Positions 17,857 through 27,011 of a DNA stretch of 64,000 bases are shown one piece after another. Position numbers and translations under genes: made by a program. Source of the DNA: an uncultured Lachnospiraceae bacterium (GTDB taxonomy: Bacteria; Bacillota; Clostridia; Lachnospirales; Lachnospiraceae). Positions within the stretch are counted from its first letter, which is position 1. Every line of letters starts with the position of its first letter. The stretch is from assembly GCA_910578405.1 (NCBI GenBank), contig CAJTQO010000008.1, positions 35,743 through 99,742 of the forward strand, given 5' to 3'. A model generated the notes under the pieces. That model did not search any database. It worked only from the letters and a program-made list of their open reading frames with translations, and was not told where the DNA came from.

Positions 17857-18450
17857 TCACGCTTCTTCTTTATCCTTTAACATTTCCCCAATATAGCCTC
17901 CGGGATGGTTCCTACGGAACTGCCCAATATCCAGCCCTTTCTCTTTTGCAACCATCATGGCCAATCCCTGCAGCACAATAAGATTCATAGTGGTGGAATT
18001 ATTTGGCATGACATTCCACAAGTCCCCTTCATGCCCCAGCTCCAATATAATGCTGTTCGGTATCCGGTTCGCCAGTGTGCTTTGCCGGCAGAAAGTCAGA
18101 AGCCATAAGTTCGCTTTCCTTTTTTCCATAAATTCGGCAAGGTAAATGGATTCCTGCGTTTCACCGCTTTTTGTCAACAGAATAACCATATCCCCCTCTT
18201 TCACCACTCCCATGTCGCCATGTACCGCAGAGTTGGTATGTAAGAAACAAGCGTCCAACCCCAACGATATCATAGAGCCAACAAATTTTTCACAAATAGG
18301 CACATTTTTCCCCAGCCCTGACACCACAATTTTATGTCCCGCATTGAGCGTTTCTACCGTTTCTTTCACCAATTTCCGGAACATCCTCTCATCCATAGAG
18401 TGTATGGCACGGCTTATCTCTTCCACCTGTTTTTCAAAATACGCTATCAT
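17857..18450 (-). CDS. SIS-domain sugar-phosphate isomerase, KpsF/GutQ-like
   Basis: About 197 residues from MIAYFEKQVEEIS. The SIS fold shows KIVVSGLGKNVPICEKFVG, DMVILLTKSGETQESIYLAE and the C-terminal FRRNHPGGYIGEML, which is the HPGG signature of arabinose-5-phosphate isomerases. The CBS domains present in full-length KdsD are absent, as in short KpsF-like forms. It would interconvert a ketose- and aldose-phosphate, possibly ribulose-5-phosphate and arabinose-5-phosphate. The start is uncertain; the frame extends upstream into the 3' end of the preceding gene. Confidence 0.8.
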   Translation of the reverse strand: MIAYFEKQVEEISRAIHSMDERMFRKLVKETVETLNAGHKIVVSGLGKNVPICEKFVGSMISLGLDACFLHTNSAVHGDMGVVKEGDMVILLTKSGETQESIYLAEFMEKRKANLWLLTFCRQSTLANRIPNSIILELGHEGDLWNVMPNNSTTMNLIVLQGLAMMVAKEKGLDIGQFRRNHPGGYIGEMLKDKEEA

Positions 18451-18517
18451 AGTAACCCCATTCTTCCCTGGACAGCTCACAAAGCAATACCGTGTTCCGC
18501 TGTGAAAACCCATTCTT

Positions 18518-20116
18518 TCACAGCAAGTCTTCAAGGTAATACAACCCATTGTAAAATGCCCCGCATACCGAATCATAGTCCTGCCATGCATAGGTAGTCA
18601 GCGAAAGCCATATTATGGCATGAAGCAGTTTAATCTCCATAGGGTCTGCACCCGTTAATGTAAAAAAATCCTGTTCCATGTCTTCCCAATGGTTGGACGC
18701 AATTTCTAACGTTACCCCGTCTGCGCCGATTCCAAGACGGAAATCCTTCAAATTAAACCGATCGTAGTTGCCTGCGATAGAGTAATACAGCTTGGCCCAG
18801 TCATACCTTACGTCACCATATAGTTCTGTAAATCCAAAATATCCCCTTGGGTCAATGAACACCAAAGTTGCGTCCTCCCGTAACAGGATATTGGAAAATG
18901 TGCAGTCACCGTGAATAAAACAGAACCTGCCGCAGGTACGGGTAAGCCCCTCCAGTTTCTTCTCCAGTTCCCTTTTATGAAAAAATATATTCCTGCAAAT
19001 CTTTCCGTTAATTCTAATTGTTCTCTCCTGTGCAAAAGGCGCCAAATTCCATATCTTGTCCAACCGCCGGATTGTTTTATTATAATATGCTTCCTTTATG
19101 CTAAAGGAATCCGCCTGTGTCTGGCCGCTTTCATGCAACTCCTTTAATGCCCCGACCAGTTTGCCTAATATATCCTTCTTCTCCTCATAGCGCAGTCCGC
19201 ATTCATATATATTTTTTCCCTGGATATACTCCATTTCCAACGGTTCTGTTGCATAGATGCGCGGCAGTATCCCTGGGACTTTCTCCATAGCCTTTTTATA
19301 CCAGCGGCTTTCCCTGGCCGCCAGTTCCCTTCCCTGCCTGTCTGCCGGCTCCTTGATAAGTTTGCCGGCATTTACCGTAATGCGGTTAAACGGCCGGCAT
19401 TTCTCCTGCTCAAGTTTTTTATATTCCTCCAATATGCCAAACTCTCTTGTCCCTGCTAGGCCGATTTCCTGGTAAGTTAACCGTTGTCCCTGCATCCAGC
19501 GCACCAGCTCCCCGCTTTCCGGTATGCCGTCCAATTTCGATTTATCTGTAAAAAGAAAAAATCCGGCCACTCCATGTTCCAAAGACTCTTCTTCCCGGAA
19601 TTGCCCATCCCGATAGCTCCACCGGCAAGGAAACGTTTGGGAAATCCCTATGTAATCCCGCTGCGGCAAGCAAACTGCACAATTATTCTTGCAGTCTGCC
19701 TGCAAAAATTTATCTTCCACGTTTCCCCCGCCATCCGTCATCTGAAAAATGCGTTTTTCATCATCCCGATATTCTTCCGGCAATTCCATATCCTGCGGTA
19801 GAATCAAATCAGACCAGACCAGCATAAACGGCTCCTGCTCCGGTATCAATTCCAAAGCCTGGCAGATACCGGAACAGGTGCCTGTCCCCACTGCATCTAT
19901 GACCTGATATTTTACATCTGCAAAACAGTTTAGATATTTGCGAAGCGTCTCTTTATGATAATCCGCTATCACAATAAACTTTTTTTCAGGATATTTACGG
20001 AACAGATAGAACAGCATGGGAAGATTCCCTACTGGCACTAATGCTTTGGGTTTATTCCTGGTAAGATAGCCAAGCCTTGTGCCTTTTCCGCCCGCTTGTA
20101 TGATAATGTAATTCAT
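18518..20116 (-). CDS. Nucleotidyltransferase fused to an APH/choline-kinase-like kinase
   Basis: A 532-residue fusion. Residues 1-230 are a sugar-nucleotidyltransferase domain (IIIQAGGKGTRLGYLTRNKP, the GGxGTR loop followed by KPKALVPVGN). Residues about 245-532 are a protein-kinase-like phosphotransferase (RWYKKAMEKVPGILPRIYAT; FCFIHGDCTFSNILL with HGDxxxxN; LVFIDPRGYFGFTELYGD). It could phosphorylate a sugar and activate it with a nucleotide, or add a phosphate substituent such as phosphocholine (compare LicA plus LicC). The neighbouring SIS isomerase suggests that they share a substrate. AAGGTG lies 6 bases before the start. Confidence 0.82.
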   Translation of the reverse strand: MNYIIIQAGGKGTRLGYLTRNKPKALVPVGNLPMLFYLFRKYPEKKFIVIADYHKETLRKYLNCFADVKYQVIDAVGTGTCSGICQALELIPEQEPFMLVWSDLILPQDMELPEEYRDDEKRIFQMTDGGGNVEDKFLQADCKNNCAVCLPQRDYIGISQTFPCRWSYRDGQFREEESLEHGVAGFFLFTDKSKLDGIPESGELVRWMQGQRLTYQEIGLAGTREFGILEEYKKLEQEKCRPFNRITVNAGKLIKEPADRQGRELAARESRWYKKAMEKVPGILPRIYATEPLEMEYIQGKNIYECGLRYEEKKDILGKLVGALKELHESGQTQADSFSIKEAYYNKTIRRLDKIWNLAPFAQERTIRINGKICRNIFFHKRELEKKLEGLTRTCGRFCFIHGDCTFSNILLREDATLVFIDPRGYFGFTELYGDVRYDWAKLYYSIAGNYDRFNLKDFRLGIGADGVTLEIASNHWEDMEQDFFTLTGADPMEIKLLHAIIWLSLTTYAWQDYDSVCGAFYNGLYYLEDLL

Positions 20117-20164
20117 GTTTTTCACCTTATTAAAATATCGCAGCCTTAAGCCCAACAATTATAT

Positions 20165-21370
20165 CTAATCAATTATCTCTACAATTTGTGATATATATTC
20201 CTGGTTGTTAAAATTATCCAAATTATCATTATTCTCCACTTCAGCAACCATTTTGCCCGGAATTGCAGTTCTTTTCGTAACCCCACTTAGATACCAATCA
20301 TATTCATTATCCAACTGCCCTACATCTATTGCCTGAAAACCCAGTTTAAATATATCGTACACTAGCACTGTTGCAGCAGGTCCCAACGAAACACAGACCA
20401 AATCTCCCTTTTTCACATGATGCAATATGCTTTCTAAGATCTGCCCATAAGAATCCCACGCATTTTTTGAAGGGCATATCACTCGCCTTATACTCTTGGC
20501 TCCTGCATATAAATCATTATTTATCCCTCCCCTTGCATATTTCCCTTCTACTATAAGCACATCTCTCCCCTTCCATATCTCCTTAAATAATTGAAATATC
20601 TGATCTGCATTCGTTTTATCTTTATACATAATATATGGCCTGGTAACATATGCATCATAATATGTACGATTAAAATTAAGAAATTTGAATATATCATCCC
20701 TCGTACCATATGCCATGTATTCTCTTATTGCATCCGCATCTGCTTCTTTATACCGTTCCAGCCCAACAAAATTCTGGGCGATTGCCACATAAATCCCTGA
20801 ACAATTTGTATGGATAATTTCTATTAGCCTTTCCTTCAAACTTCCTGATTTTCTCTGAAACCACGGACGGTCAATCCCCCTCATCATATTGAATTCACCA
20901 TCCCCAAAGCGGCATAAGGAACTATTCCCTTCGATTATCTTATGAAGCAATTCTACTGCAGAATCAATATCGGGGACTGGTTTTACCCCCCATTCATATG
21001 GCGCACTGTCAAGCCGATTCCTCAAAATAACATTTTCACGTTGTTCCTTACGTATTCTTTCTCCCCGGTTTTCAAATAATCCAAAACTTTCCGTATCCTT
21101 CCAATATGAAACAATCTTGTCCTTTGATATATGTAATTCTTTGCATTTATTTTCCACTTCTTTGTATTTTATTATGGAAACAATAATATACTCAAAATCC
21201 AACCGTTCCAGTTCCTCTGGAGCATAAATTTTTAACTTACCTTCCCACAGCTTCCCCTGTTTATTTAAGTCGCTGTCTATCACCCCTTTTATGATGCAAG
21301 ATGTTTTGTCAATAATTGAATAAACATAATTTGCATAATATCCTGCCCCCCACATATATATTCTTTTCAA
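20165..21370 (-). CDS. GT-D fold (DUF1792) glycosyltransferase with N-terminal Rossmann-like domain
   Basis: A 401-residue protein. Residues 1-95 are the shared Rossmann-like module (RIYMWGAGYYANYVYSIIDK; VIDSDLNKQGKLWEG). Residues about 130-370 resemble the DUF1792/GT-D glucosyltransferases of streptococcal Fap1/SP_1767 type: SLCRFGDGEFNMMRGIDRPW, then DVLIVEGKYARGGINNDLY and CVSLGPAATVLVYDIFKLGF, ending DVGQLDNEYDWYLSGVTKR. GT-D enzymes add sugars to protein-bound glycans in the cytoplasm, which fits a protein-glycosylation role. It starts at TTG with GGGA upstream. From here rightward the sequence is clearly more AT-rich. Confidence 0.82.
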   Translation of the reverse strand: MKRIYMWGAGYYANYVYSIIDKTSCIIKGVIDSDLNKQGKLWEGKLKIYAPEELERLDFEYIIVSIIKYKEVENKCKELHISKDKIVSYWKDTESFGLFENRGERIRKEQRENVILRNRLDSAPYEWGVKPVPDIDSAVELLHKIIEGNSSLCRFGDGEFNMMRGIDRPWFQRKSGSLKERLIEIIHTNCSGIYVAIAQNFVGLERYKEADADAIREYMAYGTRDDIFKFLNFNRTYYDAYVTRPYIMYKDKTNADQIFQLFKEIWKGRDVLIVEGKYARGGINNDLYAGAKSIRRVICPSKNAWDSYGQILESILHHVKKGDLVCVSLGPAATVLVYDIFKLGFQAIDVGQLDNEYDWYLSGVTKRTAIPGKMVAEVENNDNLDNFNNQEYISQIVEIID

Positions 21371-21489
21371 ACCAATTTATCCCTTTCTGGCAATCTGCTT
21401 TTAGTTTATTTCATCCCTCTCCACTTTTAGTTCCGTTATTATGTTTCTTAACCAAATTATAATCATCTATAAATGCAAGACCGCTGTCA

Positions 21490-22203
21490 TCAAATTTTGA
21501 ACCCTAAATTTCTGCTATCCATTTCAAACATTCTTACAGTTTCCAAAGAAAACTCTTCCAAATCCCTTCCCAATAGCGTTAATTTATCCAGAATATCATA
21601 TGTAACAGTTATAATATCCACCCCACACCTATCAGCTTGAAAAATATTAAAAACTTCCCGGCAACTGGCCCATAAACATTTCGTCTTTTTCTTCCTGCTA
21701 CATATCCCAACTGTTTCCTTCATAACTTCTTCCGGATCTCTTCCTGTATCCGCAATTCTTCCTGCAAACACTGACACTATATTCTCTGTATCCGGCGTAA
21801 ATGCCTTCACTGCTTTTTGAACCTGAGCAACAGTAAAAACAGCCGTCACATTCAATCTAATTCCTTCTTTGGAAAGTTCCTCTATCACCCCGATGCTTGA
21901 TTCTCCCCTAGAATTTGTTATTGGAATTTTAACATATACATTCCTTCCAAAAGATGAAAGTTTCTTTGCCTCTTTCCGCATAGTCTCAAAATCATCAGCA
22001 AATACTTCAAAGGAAATCGGTAAATCAGGTATTTCATCCACTATATTCTTCACAAACTTTGTATAATCCTCTACTCCAGCTTTTTTCATCAGTGTAGGAT
22101 TCGTAGTAAATCCTTTCACAAATCCTCTTCGATACATCTCAACCATTTCACTAATTTCCGCGCCGTCTGCATAAACGTCAACTTTTAAGTCTTTTAATTC
22201 CAT
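21490..22203 (-). CDS. Transaldolase family protein
   Basis: A 237-residue TIM-barrel protein of the short transaldolase (TalC/MipB) type: VDVYADGAEISEM, GFVKGFTTNPTLMKKAG, VYVKIPITNSRG (Schiff-base Lys) and LNVTAVFTVAQVQKAV. Transaldolase makes sedoheptulose-7-phosphate from fructose-6-phosphate and erythrose-4-phosphate, exactly the precursor used by the heptose genes on either side. Its position inside the locus suggests that it supplies that precursor. A fructose-6-phosphate aldolase activity is an alternative. GGGAG lies before the start. Confidence 0.85.
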   Translation of the reverse strand: MELKDLKVDVYADGAEISEMVEMYRRGFVKGFTTNPTLMKKAGVEDYTKFVKNIVDEIPDLPISFEVFADDFETMRKEAKKLSSFGRNVYVKIPITNSRGESSIGVIEELSKEGIRLNVTAVFTVAQVQKAVKAFTPDTENIVSVFAGRIADTGRDPEEVMKETVGICSRKKKTKCLWASCREVFNIFQADRCGVDIITVTYDILDKLTLLGRDLEEFSLETVRMFEMDSRNLGFKI

Positions 22204-22249
22204 TATTTCTCCCTTGTTTTAACTTTCCCTATATAAAATCATAGTAATA

Positions 22250-22813
22250 TTATTCAACCATTGCATTCACCATAAGATGCCAGATAATCCCTTGCCATTC
22301 TTCCGCATGTGGTGTAATTCTTACATTGGAAATTACCGGAATCAGAATACATACATCGGATATCATTCTGGCATACCCTCCATCCTTTGAAACGATGGAA
22401 AGTATTTTAGCTCCCCGTTCCTTTGCCAGTTTCAATGCATTAATAATATTAACTGACGTTCCTTCACTTCCTCCACCAACAGATAATACCAACACCACAT
22501 CTGTAGCAGAAATCTTTGAAGTTTTCAGCCACTCCACAAATGTAGAATCCCACCCATCATCATTCGTCCTAGCGCTTAACTCTGCTACATTATCTGTTGG
22601 GGCATATGTTTCTATCCCACTAATCTTACGAAAATCATTCACTGCATGGGATGCATTGGCAGCGCTCCCACCCACACCTAAAATAAAAAGCCTTCCTTCC
22701 CCTTTTTTGGTATCTTTCAATATTCCAATGCATTTATTAATATCATCTACAGATATCATTTGCGCTATCTGCCCTGTTTCCTTCAGATAGTTTGAAATAT
22801 ACCCTTTATCCAT
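22250..22813 (-). CDS. SIS-domain phosphoheptose isomerase-like protein (second GmhA-type)
   Basis: A 187-residue SIS protein: RLFILGVGGSAANASHAVND, VVLVLSVGGGSEGTSVNIIN and ERGAKILSIVSKDGGYARMI. It is the type found beside hddA and hddC in GDP-heptose clusters, and differs clearly from the canonical GmhA at 10280. The start Met has AAAGGA 9 bases upstream; a TTG 9 bases earlier has no usable site. It overlaps the following (upstream-coded) HddC-GmhB gene by 8 bases. Role: supply of heptose-7-phosphate for the GDP branch. Confidence 0.82.
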   Translation of the reverse strand: MDKGYISNYLKETGQIAQMISVDDINKCIGILKDTKKGEGRLFILGVGGSAANASHAVNDFRKISGIETYAPTDNVAELSARTNDDGWDSTFVEWLKTSKISATDVVLVLSVGGGSEGTSVNIINALKLAKERGAKILSIVSKDGGYARMISDVCILIPVISNVRITPHAEEWQGIIWHLMVNAMVE

Positions 22814-24131
22814 TTTTCTCAATCCTTTCCATCACATCATTTAAATTGCTTACTACTTCATCTGGCGGACATCCTGCCAGTCTTTGGCAGCTATCACACT
22901 TTAACATCCCCACCAAAATGGTCTTTAACCCAGCTTCATGCCCTGCAATAATATCCGTATACGAATCACCTATCATATATGATTTTCGTTTATCAATGTT
23001 ATAAACATCTAACAAAGATGTTATAAGTCCGGATTTGGGTTTCCTGCATTCACACTCCGTAATCAAAAAAATATCTCTTACTTTATCATTTCCCACTGAA
23101 TGATGCGGACAAACATTCAGAAACTCAATATCAATCCCTTTCTGTCTCAAATCCCCTACCAGCCATGTATTCAAATCATATAACTGTAAAAGATTTACTT
23201 TCCCTTTTGCAGCAGCCGGCTGGTTAGTGACAATAAAAATATAATATCCTTTTTCCTGTATTTTTTTCAGCAATTCAACGGCATTTTCTTTATAAATAAA
23301 CTCGTCCTTTTTGAAAGGGGAATCTAACTGCTCGGTGTCATCATTATATATTAGTTCATTTATTATACCGTCCCTATCCAAAAAAATTGCTTTCCTGGCT
23401 TGTCCAAACCTTCTTTTAGCATATTCGCAAAACTCTTTATAGGATATCGGTGTCCCAATTTCATAAAAACGCTTATTAACAATTTGTCCGGCTAATTTCC
23501 CTTGCTTTGACAATGGCGTTAGAATTTCTGCTAAATCAAACATTTCCTTTTGAGGCGCAATTTCCAATATTTCTTTTGAAAGCATGGACACACCATAATC
23601 AATGTAATGCATTTCCTGTCGTGTCTCTTTTTTATCATATAAAACCAATTGACCATTTATATAAACGACATTACTTCTATCTAAATAATTGTAATTGCAA
23701 AGCAACGTCATAACGCCCATTACTCCATCCCTATGCACAACCTGATAACGGTACACAACCTCCTGATAGTCAATATCCATAAAAGAATCGCCATACAGCA
23801 GGAGGAAATCATCTTCTAACAAATCCGCCGCATGGCATAATGCCCCACCGGTCCCCTGCCGTCCATTCCCATCATAAGAATAACGGATATCTATCTGCCA
23901 TTTTGATCCGTCTTTATAGTACGTCTCAATACAGTCTCCCATATAACTGACCAGGAATAAAAATTTGCGGAAACCCCAACGTCTAAGCAGCCTGAGTTGA
24001 TAATCAAAAAAAGGAAAGCCGTTAACATCTGCCATGGCTTTAGGCCGATCTCCAATCCCCAACCGTGTACCCAATCCCCCCATCAGCACTACAACTTGTG
24101 TATTACTCATTAAATCTTTTTCTTCTGCCAT
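22806..24131 (-). CDS. Fusion of heptose-1-phosphate guanylyltransferase (HddC) and heptose-bisphosphate phosphatase (GmhB)
   Basis: A 441-residue two-domain enzyme. Residues 10-240 are a nucleotidyltransferase (VVVLMGGLGTRLGIGDRPKA; FLLLYGDSFMDIDY; IDYGVSMLSKEIL). Residues 246-430 are a HAD phosphatase of the GmhB type (KAIFLDRDGIINEL with D252 and D254; FIVTNQPAAAKGK; CPHH at 341-344 and CECRKPKSG at 360-368, the zinc-binding set of GmhB; MIGDSYTDIIAGHEAGL). The fusion would both remove the 7-phosphate of heptose-1,7-bisphosphate and make GDP-heptose. As the only GmhB in the window it may also serve the HldE branch. Confidence 0.9.
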   Translation of the reverse strand: MAEEKDLMSNTQVVVLMGGLGTRLGIGDRPKAMADVNGFPFFDYQLRLLRRWGFRKFLFLVSYMGDCIETYYKDGSKWQIDIRYSYDGNGRQGTGGALCHAADLLEDDFLLLYGDSFMDIDYQEVVYRYQVVHRDGVMGVMTLLCNYNYLDRSNVVYINGQLVLYDKKETRQEMHYIDYGVSMLSKEILEIAPQKEMFDLAEILTPLSKQGKLAGQIVNKRFYEIGTPISYKEFCEYAKRRFGQARKAIFLDRDGIINELIYNDDTEQLDSPFKKDEFIYKENAVELLKKIQEKGYYIFIVTNQPAAAKGKVNLLQLYDLNTWLVGDLRQKGIDIEFLNVCPHHSVGNDKVRDIFLITECECRKPKSGLITSLLDVYNIDKRKSYMIGDSYTDIIAGHEAGLKTILVGMLKCDSCQRLAGCPPDEVVSNLNDVMERIEKNG

Positions 24132-24132
24132 C

Positions 24133-25107
24133 CTATAAAAGCTTTGCTCCTCCTTTCCCTAACCGGATACGGACTTCCTCCAATCCTGCTTTCCCCATTG
24201 CATCCCGCAATTTTACTTTATTTTCTGCATAAAACATTAAAAACCCACCTCCGCCTGCTCCGATTAGTTTCCCTCCAGAAGCGCCATTCTTAAGGGCATA
24301 GTCATACCACTCATTGATTTCCGGATTAGTCATCCCATTGGAACGCTTTTTCTTATACTCCCAATGTATATTCATAATTTCTGCAAACTGACCCAAATCC
24401 CCATTCTCAAGCGCCCTTTTGCTATCCAGCCCAAGCTGCTTTACAAAGTCAAGATTTTTAATCATATCCCCATTTCCGCATTTGCTTTGCCTATCCTGCT
24501 CCCCCAGGATATCCCCCGCACTATGGGAATAGCCAGTGAAAAAGAAAGCCAGGTTATCTTCCAAATTATAAAAGGTTTCCTGCGGCATCTCCAAAGGCAT
24601 CACTTCAACATATCCATCCTTCTGGATCGTCATACAAATAATCCCCCCATATGACGATGCATACTGATCCTGCTTCCCTATTGGCTCACCTAAACGCCCT
24701 ATCTCTATTTCACAAGCTTCTTCCGCAAGAGTCCTAGTGTCTACAATGTCCCCACGGAATCCATGCAGTGCGCATAAAAGCGATGTGGTAAAAGCGCTAG
24801 AAGAACCAAGCCCCGTCCCTGCAGGTATGTCTGCCATGGAGCAAATCTCCATCCCGCTTTTTTCCAAATCCAACATCCTCAACGCTTCTCTTACAATAGG
24901 ATGCTTCAGTTCAGATACCTTTTTCACATGTTCTAATTTTGAATATTTCAGCAAATACATATTGTCAAATGTCTTATTTATAAGTACATATACATATTTG
25001 TCCACTGATGCCGAAATCAGGAACCCTCCTTTTTTTTCATAATAAGAAGCAAGATCCGTGCCTCCCCCTCCTAACGTGATTCTTAATGGGCTCTTTGCAA
25101 CAATCAT
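24133..25107 (-). CDS. hddA: D-glycero-alpha-D-manno-heptose-7-phosphate kinase
   Basis: GHMP-family kinase of 324 residues that makes the alpha-1,7-bisphosphate for GDP-heptose synthesis. It has RITLGGGGTDLASYYEKKGG near the N-terminus, the ATP loop IPAGTGLGSSSAFTTSLLCA (about residues 94-113), GKQDQYASSYGGI, and NGASGGKLIGAGGGGFLMFY near the C-terminus. It is very close to HddA of GDP-D-glycero-D-manno-heptose loci. It ends two bases before the HddC-GmhB start and overlaps the preceding methyltransferase gene by 4 bases. Confidence 0.92.
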   Translation of the reverse strand: MIVAKSPLRITLGGGGTDLASYYEKKGGFLISASVDKYVYVLINKTFDNMYLLKYSKLEHVKKVSELKHPIVREALRMLDLEKSGMEICSMADIPAGTGLGSSSAFTTSLLCALHGFRGDIVDTRTLAEEACEIEIGRLGEPIGKQDQYASSYGGIICMTIQKDGYVEVMPLEMPQETFYNLEDNLAFFFTGYSHSAGDILGEQDRQSKCGNGDMIKNLDFVKQLGLDSKRALENGDLGQFAEIMNIHWEYKKKRSNGMTNPEINEWYDYALKNGASGGKLIGAGGGGFLMFYAENKVKLRDAMGKAGLEEVRIRLGKGGAKLL

Positions 25108-25958
25108 CTTACTTCACAGCCTCCTTTTTTTACAAAGGCAATACTCAATGTATCCCCAATCGGAACAAACCCGATATTGTTTTTCGTAGCGAACTCTTCT
25201 ATTGCTTTCTTTGCTCCGGCGTAGGAAAAAGAAAAATAATCATGTACAAAAATGTACCCATTCTCCACCATTCTTGGCCAAAAATATTCTAACCCAGCAA
25301 GAACAGGTTTATATAGATCAGCATCTATATTTACAAATGCAAACTTTTCCTTTAGTCCATCCGCAGTGTCTGGAAAATATCCCTTCTTAATAATGCAGTT
25401 TTCCGGATAAGGCATCCTGTTTAACACAAGTTCCACCGAAGTATTTGTTAACTTCCCTACTTCATTCAATAATAGCCTATTCTCTATCTCATATTTCATA
25501 TCTTCTTCCTGAAATCCTTCAAAAGTATCAAACAGATACAATTTACGATTTGGAAATACTCTGTTAATACATTTCGCAAAGTCCCCTCTATAAACCCCTA
25601 ATTCTGCAACTGCACCTTCTATTTTTTTATCTTCAAATATTAACGCTATCTTTTCCAAGCATTCTTTACGCACACGTGAATTCAAATCCACATATTTACA
25701 AATAATTCTTTCCTCCGGAAAACCATTGGAAATTAAATACTCCTCCGCTTCTTCATATCCCGTCAATATTCCCATAAAAACGACATCCGGTTGATTTTTA
25801 AAAATTTCTGATTTTTCCCTAATAGGCAATTGTTCAATATCTTTCCCAATTAACGCAGGGTTCCCATCTACAAAATACATTACATGATATTTATCCTTTA
25901 TCTGGTCATAAACCCGCCTTCCAGTAGCTGTAGCTCCATAGATGACTGCTTTCTTCAT
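25104..25958 (-). CDS. TylF/MycF-like sugar O-methyltransferase with N-terminal Rossmann-like domain
   Basis: A 284-residue protein. Residues 1-95 are the shared Rossmann-like module (KKAVIYGATATGRRVYDQIK; VMYFVDGNPALIG). Residues about 100-280 match macrocin-O-methyltransferase-type enzymes: GAVAELGVYRGDFAKCINRV, KLYLFDTFEGFQEEDMK, FAFVNIDADLYKPVLAGLEY (metal-binding D..D) and GYIFVHDYFSFSYAGAKKAI. It probably O-methylates a heptose or another sugar. It overlaps both neighbours by 4 bases; GGAG lies before the start. Confidence 0.87.
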   Translation of the reverse strand: MKKAVIYGATATGRRVYDQIKDKYHVMYFVDGNPALIGKDIEQLPIREKSEIFKNQPDVVFMGILTGYEEAEEYLISNGFPEERIICKYVDLNSRVRKECLEKIALIFEDKKIEGAVAELGVYRGDFAKCINRVFPNRKLYLFDTFEGFQEEDMKYEIENRLLLNEVGKLTNTSVELVLNRMPYPENCIIKKGYFPDTADGLKEKFAFVNIDADLYKPVLAGLEYFWPRMVENGYIFVHDYFSFSYAGAKKAIEEFATKNNIGFVPIGDTLSIAFVKKGGCEVR

Positions 25959-26917
25959 CTTACATCTCCTTTCATGCTTTTTTCAAACATAGATTTTATA
26001 GACATTTCCATAGCTTGAGATGAAGTATATTCGTTTGCCCATCCCAGCCCCCGTATTTTTTTTGAATCAAGCCTCACGACAGAAACATCACCTTTCCATC
26101 CCCGGCTGCCTCCAGTATATTTATATTGGACATTCTCCAGTCCCATAACTGCTGTTGTTATATCTGCTATTTCTGTAACCGTAATATAATCTAATGTCGC
26201 AACATTGTAATAGTTATATCCTGCAAGTGCTTTTTTCTCTACTGTCCTAATGGCATTGACCACATCTGCAATATAAATATATGATTTACTTTGCTTCCCA
26301 TCGCCCAAGATTTCCAACCGATATGGATTCTCACACAATTTTCTTATAAAGTCATAGCCAACTCCATGCGTCTGATTTGGACCCACTACATTTGCAAAAC
26401 GAAATGCGGCAGCATTCATATCAAACATTTTGCAATAAGAACAAATCAGCGCTTCACACGCCAGCTTACTGGCTCCATATGTAGAAGAAGGTAACATTGG
26501 AGAAAAATCCTCATCTGTAATGGTCTCCCCCACATCCCCATAAACCCCGCTTCCAGAAGCATAAATTAAATTCTTTACATTGCTGGTGCGCATTGCCTCC
26601 AACACATTATTAATCAAATAAGTCCCTTCCCAAAAATCTATATCCGGCTGCAATATTGCCTTCGCTATATCAGGATTTGACGCTAAACTATAAACCACAT
26701 CTATATCTTTCATAGCTTGTGATAAAATTTCCTTGTCCTTAATATCCCCCTCTATAATATGCAGCCTTTTACTCTCTATTGCTTCTTCCAGATGACTGTT
26801 CTTTCCAGACGAATAATTATCATATACATATATCTGTGATTCCTGCTCTTCCTTTATTAATCTTCGAGCTACATGGCTCCCTATAAATCCAGCCCCTCCA
26901 ATTATAAGATAATTCAT
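25955..26917 (-). CDS. NAD-dependent nucleotide-sugar epimerase/dehydratase
   Basis: Extended short-chain dehydrogenase of 320 residues: YLIIGGAGFIGSHVARRLIK (GxxGxxG), YDNYSSGKNSHLEE, catalytic YGASK in SSTYGASKLACEA, and AFRFANVVGPNQTHGV. It is of the UDP-glucose 4-epimerase type often present in GDP-heptose loci, where it may modify GDP-heptose. I see no features of HldD (ADP-heptose 6-epimerase) that would favour that role, although the fold is the same. Start chosen at the Met with GAGG 7 bases upstream; GTG 6 bases earlier is the alternative. Confidence 0.85.
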   Translation of the reverse strand: MNYLIIGGAGFIGSHVARRLIKEEQESQIYVYDNYSSGKNSHLEEAIESKRLHIIEGDIKDKEILSQAMKDIDVVYSLASNPDIAKAILQPDIDFWEGTYLINNVLEAMRTSNVKNLIYASGSGVYGDVGETITDEDFSPMLPSSTYGASKLACEALICSYCKMFDMNAAAFRFANVVGPNQTHGVGYDFIRKLCENPYRLEILGDGKQSKSYIYIADVVNAIRTVEKKALAGYNYYNVATLDYITVTEIADITTAVMGLENVQYKYTGGSRGWKGDVSVVRLDSKKIRGLGWANEYTSSQAMEMSIKSMFEKSMKGDVR

Positions 26918-27011
26918 TTTCACACCTCATACCAACTTTTGCATTTTCAAAAGAAACAACACTTTGCATCTGAAACTTTCCTTCCGAATACATTCCACAC
27001 CTGTTTCCTAT

